From Galbula dea (Eukaryota; Chordata; Aves; Piciformes; Galbulidae): a stretch of DNA of 64,000 nucleotides. Of the stretch, positions 57,381 through 64,000 are shown piece by piece. Under the pieces are notes generated by a model. The model saw nothing but the letters and a program-made list of their open reading frames with translations, made no database searches and was not told the origin of the DNA. A program made the position numbers and the translations under genes. The stretch lies in the NCBI GenBank assembly GCA_013399015.1, contig VWZX01009072.1:1302001-1366000 (forward strand), in the 5' to 3' direction. Every line of letters starts with the position of its first letter. The stretch's first letter is position 1.

Positions 57381-59980
57381 TTCACAGACAATGAACCTTA
57401 TCTACAGGGCAACCTTTAAGCTTGAGTTATAAACACGCTAATTAGTTCGAGTTAATTAGCACATCTACACCCGACAGCCTGAGAATAAATCAATCACAGA
57501 CAAGTAACATCTCTTCTCCCTCCACCAGAACAAGATTATTTCAGAACAAGAGATGTAAAATCGTCCTGTGTGACTCCAAAACCAACACCTACATTTAAAG
57601 AAGCAAAGAAGAGGTTTTCCAAAGAAACGCCGAAATTAAGTAATGTAATTCCTGTACGTGAGGTTTGAAAGTTCGCAGCCTTCCCCTTTGCAACCTCAGC
57701 CTTTCACAGCCGACGCGGGAGGTGAGCACGGGGAAGCGGAGCCTGGCAGCCTGAGAGGGGCTTGAGGAAACACGTGTTTGAAAGTTCCAAAGCAAGGTAA
57801 ACTGTGACATTTTTAGATAAAGAATATTGTTTTGTATGACTACAAGGTAACAGTTACAGACAAAAGAGAAAGGCTTTTGGGGTATCTTCCCCCTTCTTTT
57901 TTGAAAGGAGAAATCATAAATTTTCTGGAATGTAATACAAGTTTTCTGAAAGTGTTTTCTGTAGTTTCATCTATTTCACATGAATAAGAAGAATTTACTT
58001 TTCAAATAGTTATATTTATTTATAAAATACCTTTTCCGTGAAAATGGCAGGTTGCTAGCTTCTTAAAGAGGGACACAGTGGCTGCAAATTCTGTCTTTGG
58101 CACTTAAACCTGTATTGACTTATGTGACTGGCATCAAAAAATGTAACGAGGTGTAATCGCGCCATTTCATAGTATCGTAGTATCATAGTATTGTCTGAGC
58201 TGCAATACACAGAAATATCACATCAAAAAGCATGTTTTAACAAAAAGTGTCACCAAAAAAAACCCCCACCCAACCAAAGAATAACAAAACAACAACAAAA
58301 AACAAAGCCTGAGAACACCGTTTCTAAACAAAATGACGTAAGACAGTCTGCAACACACTCGCGCTGCGCTCGGCTACAACCGCATTTGCTTCCTATCTCA
58401 AAAGTACTTCTGCACCTCCCCGCCTAGCCCCACAAGCGTTTCCTCACGCTGTCCTACCAGTTCTTCAAGAGCTGTGTCACTTCAGGGCACCGTGAAAGTT
58501 TCCCACATAGTCCCAACCCTTTCTGCTACTCTAAATCCAAGTCGCATCTTTAAGGCTAGTGTTTATCAGCCCCTCAGAGTGTTTTTTTTTTTCTGTTCCA
58601 GAGCTCTTCTCGAAGGACGTGGGCTTTATCAGAAATGGCTACAGTAACCGAAGCTTTAAGATCTGATAAAACGTCCTATTTTTCCAACAGAACAGTTAAA
58701 GGATGCCAATAACCAAGCAATTGCATTATTTATTTCTTAAGAGTGAATTAATTATTTTCACATAACTAACTTTAGCTTACTTTTTCATGGTGTTATTGTT
58801 AATAAGTCCTTTTAAAATTATAGGTTTACAAACGCATTTTAAAATACAAAACGAGCCTGGAGAAATCATACCAGTTGTTTTTTATTCATGCGATTGCAAT
58901 TATTTAGTGTGCATTCTCCAGGAAAAGCAAGACACACCGTCACACCTAAGGAAAGGACGCAAGCAGTAACGGGACAGTGACGTCAGAGTCAAGTTGAACG
59001 GCTCTGCCCTCCTCACAGATTTTCTTGCATGTGCTTTATTCTGGCACTCCAAAAGTTAGCTTTATTCATACACAGCAGTACGGAGCAGCACGTGAGCTGT
59101 CTAAAATCATTACTGTATTTTCATTACGTTTAACATAAATACAACATTAGGAAAACCTCAACTATTTCTTATTCCTCAGATTTTAGATAAGCCATAGGTC
59201 ACGTATGAAGGCTCTATGAGAATAAATTATAATCAATAAATTGCTACTAATAAAACCTCATAACCATCAGTGCATTTGGGAGCTTAGGGAAAAAATTTTA
59301 ATCTGCATTCGGAAACAAAAAAAGGAAAGATCCTTTCTTAATCTAGAGACTCTCTTGAAGGATGAAATTATTTAAACAGTCATATTCATTATTGTATCTT
59401 TTAAGCACTTCTTCCAGGATCACGCAAAGATACCTAATTTCACAAAATGCCTATCGAAGGTTCAAAACTCATTCCGCCGCTGAGGCTCAGCCGGTGACAG
59501 AGGGAGCAGCCGGTACCAGTTGGAGCAGCCAGTACCGCTTCACATCTCGTCAGTTCAGTACATTGGGGAAGCGCCGACATTTGAACTTCTTCCATAATAC
59601 GACTTTATACTTACAGCATGTGGTATCTGAGCTTGTAAGTTTGGTTTAGCATAGGTACATACTGCCCACAAAATTAAAATAGCAGGATGTGTTTTTATTC
59701 ATAGATCTTAGGTAAGAATGCTTCTGAAAAGATCTTGAGGTAAAGCACCTGAGCGGTTTAGAACTCCGCAGCCATATGGCCGGACCTGGCACAGTGTCCT
59801 TTTCCCCTAGCGGGTACAGCCCCATCAAAATACCGGGTACTTTGGTTCCTTCGCTTAGCCACGCAGCTGCCTGCTTTCTTCTCAGGAATTGACGCTGCTA
59901 CTCAGATGAAAGCTTATATATTAAACAATGCCACCATATACTGTTTTTTTCCCCGAAACGGTTAACACAGACAGCTGAAT
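57381..59980. other. Intergenic DNA between the FBXO43 and POLR2K promoters
   Basis: Mostly AT-rich, with small CpG-containing patches at about 57690-57770, 58360-58440 and 59460-59560. The last contains two imperfect copies of GGAGCAGCCGGTACC. An A/C-rich run lies at 58248-58310. At 58165-58190 a periodic ATAGTATC string looks like a bare CR1 terminal repeat without a CR1 body. No gene recognised. Confidence 0.5.
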
Positions 59981-59984
59981 ATTT

Positions 59985-60620
59985 GTTACTCTCCCCGGTT
60001 CATTATTCATCGGAGAGGAAGCCGGAGCTGCTAGAGACCAGGTCCCGAGGGACAGAGCCGCTGACACCGCAGGACTCCCGGCTGCGTGGGTCCCGCACAG
60101 TGCGTGCCACCGGTAAACACGAGCCCACAGCTCTGTCAGCCTAACAGAAGCTTCTCAGGGTGGCACGGCGGCGGCGGCTCCGCCTCCCCTGGTGCCCGTT
60201 GTGTCGTCATCAGGCGGCGCCGAAGAAACGGCGACGTTGGCGGTGTTGTTTGTGTTGGTGAGTGAAGCTTGGGCTTCATGTGGGGTTTTTCGAGTTTCTG
60301 CCTTCGGAGTTGGTGGGTGCTTTCGCTTCCTGGGGTTGTGTATGGCGTAGCGTGGCCGTGACGAGCAGGGAAAGGCCTGGTCTAGCCTCGTGGACTTCCC
60401 TCCTGCATAAAATCCCCGCGGGGCGGTGAGGGAAGCTCCGGTGCGGAACTGGGGCGGGCTTGGGTGTATGGGGCTGAGGTGCCGGTGAGCTGCGAGGAAA
60501 GCCGGCTGTGCTTCTCCTTCGTAGGCTCTGCGGGACGTGAAGGAGGGGGTTTGCCGTTCTTACCGGTACGTGTGGCGTCTTCGGCACGAGTAGCGTGGCA
60601 GGTGCTCTACATCTTCGCGG
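59985..60620 (+). promoter_or_regulatory. CpG island, POLR2K promoter and first exon
   Basis: Dense CpG and GC (GGCGGCGGCTCCGCCTCCCC, GGCGGCGCCGAAGAAACGGC) sit around the first POLR2K splice donor. The motif GTCGTCATCA resembles an ATF/CREB site. No TATA box is evident, as usual for a housekeeping gene. Confidence 0.8.
60190..60257 (+). other. POLR2K: POLR2K non-coding exon 1 (left edge approximate)
   Basis: A strong donor (GTGTTG|GTGAGTGAAG) ends this exon at 60257, and the start codon lies just after the next acceptor at 62231. So the first exon is wholly untranslated. The transcription start is estimated from composition only. Confidence 0.6.
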
Positions 60621-62231
60621 TAGGATACAATTGCACCCTAGTGCATATAGGTGCATCTGTGTGCCCGTCAGCTTGGCAGCACAGGGTACGTGAAGGCCTG
60701 CTAAACCACGGCACCTCCCTGCAAAATACACAGCTATAGGTCACTGCTGTCTTCAGCAGCAGAATTACTTTGCAGAAGCACCACTAACAACTCAAGTTAT
60801 TTAGCCATAGCTGTGGCCCTCAGTTCTTGCGTTTAGAACATGCCGCTACTTTCAAGCGCTAATGGTTGACTGCTTATGCCTTGCGTTAATGTGGTGACAC
60901 AAAAAGACTAACACATTTATTAAAATGCAGCTATGGTTATGGTAATGCAAAACCATACTTAAAAGATGTAGAGTTTAATGACTTGTCTCCAGTCTTCTCA
61001 GAGTGACATACTGGGGGTTTTAACAAGGCGGATTGTCAAGTGCTGATCAGATGCTCCTAAACAAAGAATGAACTATTTCTGCCAAGACTGTCCTGTTTTC
61101 AAGATTCCAGTTTTCCAAATTGAACTCATACTGAAACAAACTATAAAGATCAGGGAAATAATCCTTACTGTAATATTAAGCAAAAGCATCTGAAAGTTGT
61201 GCTCATAAAGAAGCATCATGAATGCTATTCACTGGCTTAAGTGATAGGAATTCTTGTATTCTATGTTAGACAGAACAGCAACACAGTAAATAGCAACTTT
61301 AAATGCAAGGAGACATTCATGTTCTAGTGTAGACTTCTACTGAGTGGAAAAATGTGTTTACTACATCTGTGGTTACAGTAATAACCTTAAAACCTATGGT
61401 TGTAACCATATTTACATGTAAAGATAAAATTAAGTATAAAACTGGTAGAATGTTTGTGGAGTATGTGTCTGATACTGTGAAGGAATACTTGTCTCCAAAT
61501 AAATCTGAACAATGAAAACTATTACAGGGCATTAAGAGGTGTTTGAAGAGTACCACTGAGTTACCAAACTCTTGATCAGTTTGGTAATCATACACACCTA
61601 TATTAGGATTTTAAGGGTGGAATTTCTTCTCTCTGACACCTGGTTTGGTTTTTGATTCCTTTTATGCTTCTACCTACAGTCAGTTCCCAGTATTTCTAAT
61701 CCATTAGACCAATGAAAAAGTAGATAAGGTTAGCTGGTGTAGTATCAAAGAAGAAAAAAGATAAAACAAGTCTTGTCTTGTTTATGAGTTGTTATATGAG
61801 TAACGCTTAAGAAATTAGGTATTTTTATGTTTCCAGGAAGGAAATTCCTACCATTGACAGGAGGGAGAAAAGGAAATATTTTTCATTGGGCTTTAATGTT
61901 TCAAATCCTGATTAATAGAAAATGTTGTGTCTTGTCAATCTTTGGAGATTTTCTATACCAGATTGGTAAACCTCTGAGAAACCTGATTTTACTTGGCTTT
62001 TGAGAAGTTGAATTGGATTACTTTCTGAAGTCTCTTCCAATGTGAATTATTTAATATGCTATGCATCAAATATGTATGGAATTTGTTTGTATTTATTTTT
62101 AAGGAATTTTTAAATCTGCTGTTAACTTCAGCTTGAGATATTGAAATGATTGTGTATACCTTGAAAAAACAATTTTAAAAAATCCAAAATCTGTGCCTGT
62201 GTGTGGTTTGTTTTTGTTTGTTTCTTTTTAG
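60258..62231. other. POLR2K intron 1
   Basis: The left 400 bases are CpG-rich promoter sequence; the rest is AT-rich. The 151-codon minus-strand frame at 60276-60731 is a composition effect. No other feature recognised. Confidence 0.7.
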
Positions 62232-62234
62232 AAA

Positions 62235-62295
62235 ATGGATTCGCAGAAGGATGTTCAACCTCCAAAGCAGCAGCCAATGATTTACATTTGTGGAG
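62235..62295 (+). CDS. POLR2K: POLR2K first coding exon
   Basis: The exon starts at 62232 after TTTCTTTTTAG; the ATG is three bases in. It encodes MDSQKDVQPPKQQPMIYICG and leaves one base (G) at the donor GTATAG. Confidence 0.97.
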
Positions 62296-63648
62296 GTATA
62301 GAGAAGACATCATTGAATATTTTTTACTTGTTACTGGAGATTTGGTGTTCTAATAATGAAGAATGTATAATCGTTATACTGATGAGAGCATAAATATAAA
62401 TAGTTGCTTGCTGTGTAAATCCCGATATTCCTGAAAGCTTCACACACCAATGGTACCACATATGTAGACTGTGTATGGATAGTGATGTGGAAGTAATTTG
62501 CTAGATCTTGTGTTGTGCTGTGGAGGTCTTCCATCTGCAGAGGATGCTTTCTTAAAATGTCTGCTTGTGCTGTAGATAGTGGACCTTTTATTTAGTGCAT
62601 CTCTGAGAGTTAGGTTGGTTTTTTTTAAATGCTGTATGGGTGCTCAGCTCTTATTGAAGTGCAGTTGTCATTCCCTCTTACCTACAGATAAATCAACAAT
62701 TTAAGAATTGGCAGTTTTGAGTCATCACTTCAGGAATCTTTGAAATACTTTGTCTTTTAAGAAAATTAATGAGGCTTTGGGGGACTGAGCTGAAGTTTTC
62801 ATTAGTAGACAGTCTAGTTGTATCAAGTGGAATATATTCTGTACAGTAATACTTTGGTGATTTGTAGCAAGATTCTCTTTGATATTAATATAAGTGGATT
62901 TTGTGTGGTTATTTTCATGTTGTCTTGATATCTTCCAGCTCGTAATACAAATTTACTGCAATTTATTTTCTGTGTTTGCCACAAATATGAGTTTGACTGT
63001 TACGACTTTTGAAAGTTACCTATGCATTAACTGCTGGTTTTGTTTACCCACTCCCTTTATCTTCTTCCATCACATCAGAATGTCATACAGAAAATGAAAT
63101 AAAGGCAAGAGATCCTATCAGATGCAGAGAATGTGGCTACAGAATAATGTACAAGAAAAGGACAAAAAGATGTATCCTTTTATGTGTGCACTTGAATGCG
63201 CTCGGGAAGCTGGGGGTGAAGACAAGGTGTATGAGGGAAACAGAATGGAAGATCTGAGTATTTGTGTAAGAGTCATTCAAAGCAAAAATCAGTACAGTAG
63301 AACAAAGTACTGTAGGGAAATCTCTGCGGTTTGATTTGGCACCTTGTTTTCTTTCCTGGCACTTTCTTTTTGTCCATTTTCTGTAAAAAATATAATAAGC
63401 TATGATAGTCTGGGTGATGTACAGTGAGTTGTTGATATTATCCAGCCTTTTCAGAAGAGGAAAACATTGTGAGATTAGTTAAAGATGAGTTTTGAAATGC
63501 TTTTATGTATTTAATTGTGACTCTGGGTTTAAAGAGTCTCTTTTTTTTATCTCCCTCCAGTGTTTCTCTGATCATTTTTCAACTAAAACACTTTTTTTTG
63601 TTTTTCTTTAACTGCACTATTCCAGTGGTGGTTTTTGATGCTCGCTGA
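62235..63648 (+). CDS. POLR2K: POLR2K (RPABC4/RPB12), shared RNA polymerase zinc-ribbon subunit
   Basis: Three coding exons (62235-62295, 63079-63171, 63626-63648) give 58 residues plus stop, the normal length of the family. It is a small subunit common to RNA polymerases I, II and III, which in the assembled enzyme helps anchor the RPB3/RPB10/RPB11 side. The zinc ribbon is complete: C19 and C22 (ICGEC) and C36 and C39 (RCREC), followed by GYRIMYKKRTKR and the invariant tail LVVFDAR. From memory the human protein differs only at position 3 (Thr) and position 30 (Ser), here Ser and Ala. All splice sites are consensus (AG/GT) and the phases fit. It is transcribed away from FBXO43. Confidence 0.98.
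63079..63171 (+). CDS. POLR2K: POLR2K second coding exon (zinc ribbon)
   Basis: The exon is 93 bases, entering with two and leaving with one. It encodes ECHTENEIKARDPIRCREC, then GYRIMYKKRTKR. The donor is GTATCC, a weaker but acceptable site, fixed by the Leu codon completed in the next exon. Confidence 0.97.
63626..63648 (+). CDS. POLR2K: POLR2K last coding exon
   Basis: After acceptor CTATTCCAG, 23 bases finish Leu and encode VVFDAR and TGA. It is far too short to be seen as an open frame; the invariant C terminus of the family identifies it. Confidence 0.96.
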
Positions 63649-63760
63649 TGTCTGGTGAAGATCTAGTGACTTTGTGATATAGTTTAATCTGTTAACTTTG
63701 CTCTGTAAATCCATTCATGTATTCATGCACACCCTTATTTGGGTGTTAAGAGATTGAAAT

Positions 63761-63766
63761 ATTAAA
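63761..63766 (+). terminator. Possible POLR2K polyadenylation signal (ATTAAA)
   Basis: The common variant signal, 113 bases after the stop codon, followed by a GT-rich stretch (TCGTCTGTATTGTCTTTC) suitable as a downstream element. Confidence 0.55.
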
Positions 63767-63982
63767 GTTTACTGTGATACTGAATTTCGTCTGTATTGTC
63801 TTTCAGCAATAGATTTCTAGCAGAGTTGTTTAAATTGTAGTCAAACTGGTTTTTAAGTTCAATGGAATTGGGTTTTTTTGAGTTAGTCTTGTTTTCATTA
63901 TTCTCATATAAACTTTATTTGCATTTTAATTTTGTAAAATGTTCTTTGAACTCCTATGAACTGCATAAATAGTTGCGGTATG

Positions 63983-63988
63983 AATAAA
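63983..63988 (+). terminator. Possible distal POLR2K polyadenylation signal (AATAAA)
   Basis: A canonical hexamer 335 bases after the stop codon, twelve bases from the window edge. Its downstream element cannot be seen. Confidence 0.45.
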
Positions 63989-64000
63989 TTCCACTGAAAA

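Larger units (their letters stand above)
63649..64000 (+). other. POLR2K 3' untranslated region and downstream
   Basis: AT-rich sequence after the stop codon. It contains ATTAAA at 63761 and AATAAA at 63983; the true 3' end may be at either. The window ends here. Confidence 0.6.

Noticed and set aside
58165..58195. CR1 stub suggested by ATAGTATCGTAGTATCATAG
   Set aside because: Only the terminal simple repeat is visible, without any CR1 body; it may equally be an independent short tandem repeat.
60276..60731. 151-codon open frame on the minus strand
   Set aside because: It lies in the CpG island over the POLR2K promoter and intron 1, is Pro/Arg/Ala-rich as expected from composition, and has no recognised domain.

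Overview
This is vertebrate nuclear DNA, almost certainly from a bird. It holds multi-exon genes with consensus splice sites, several LINE CR1 fragments (including CR1 reverse-transcriptase coding sequence and typical CR1 3' ends), AT-rich introns and CpG-rich promoter patches. Three genes can be read by joining exons across splice sites: RGS22 (minus strand, partial), FBXO43/EMI2 (minus, complete coding region) and POLR2K (plus, complete coding region). Human chromosome 8q22 carries the same genes in the same order and orientations, so this is a conserved synteny block. The species cannot be named from the sequence.

Layout. Positions 1-39125 hold RGS22, read right to left. Fifteen coding exons join in one reading frame, apart from one junction where an exon is missing from my reconstruction (between 14550 and 17358). 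The 3' part of the gene lies off the left edge, and the start-codon exon was not found. The introns hold most of the repeats: CR1 copies at 12818-13220, 15985-16710, 17145-17298, 22150-22612 and 30237-30672, a tRNA-Glu-like/CR1 chimera at 22690-22870, and a palindromic element at 25313-25416. Positions 39126-49073 are mainly RGS22 upstream and FBXO43 downstream DNA, with a G/T-rich tract and a three-copy 22-bp tandem repeat. FBXO43 coding exons occupy 49074-52743. Its probable promoter is the CpG-rich stretch at about 56.6-57.4 kb. A second CpG-rich stretch at about 60.0-60.6 kb is the POLR2K promoter, and POLR2K runs to the right edge.

Functions. RGS22 is a testis-enriched protein of the regulator of G-protein signalling family. 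FBXO43 (EMI2/ERP1) inhibits the anaphase-promoting complex and holds eggs at metaphase II. POLR2K (RPABC4/RPB12) is a 58-residue zinc-ribbon subunit shared by RNA polymerases I, II and III. They are neighbours by conserved synteny, not members of one pathway.

The least ordinary item is the chimera at 22690-22870. A tRNA-Glu(CTC)-like head with recognisable A and B boxes is joined in the same orientation to a CR1 3' tail, which is the architecture of a CR1-mobilised SINE. A single copy cannot show whether it is a family. No bacterial-style operon, CRISPR array or new multi-gene system is present.
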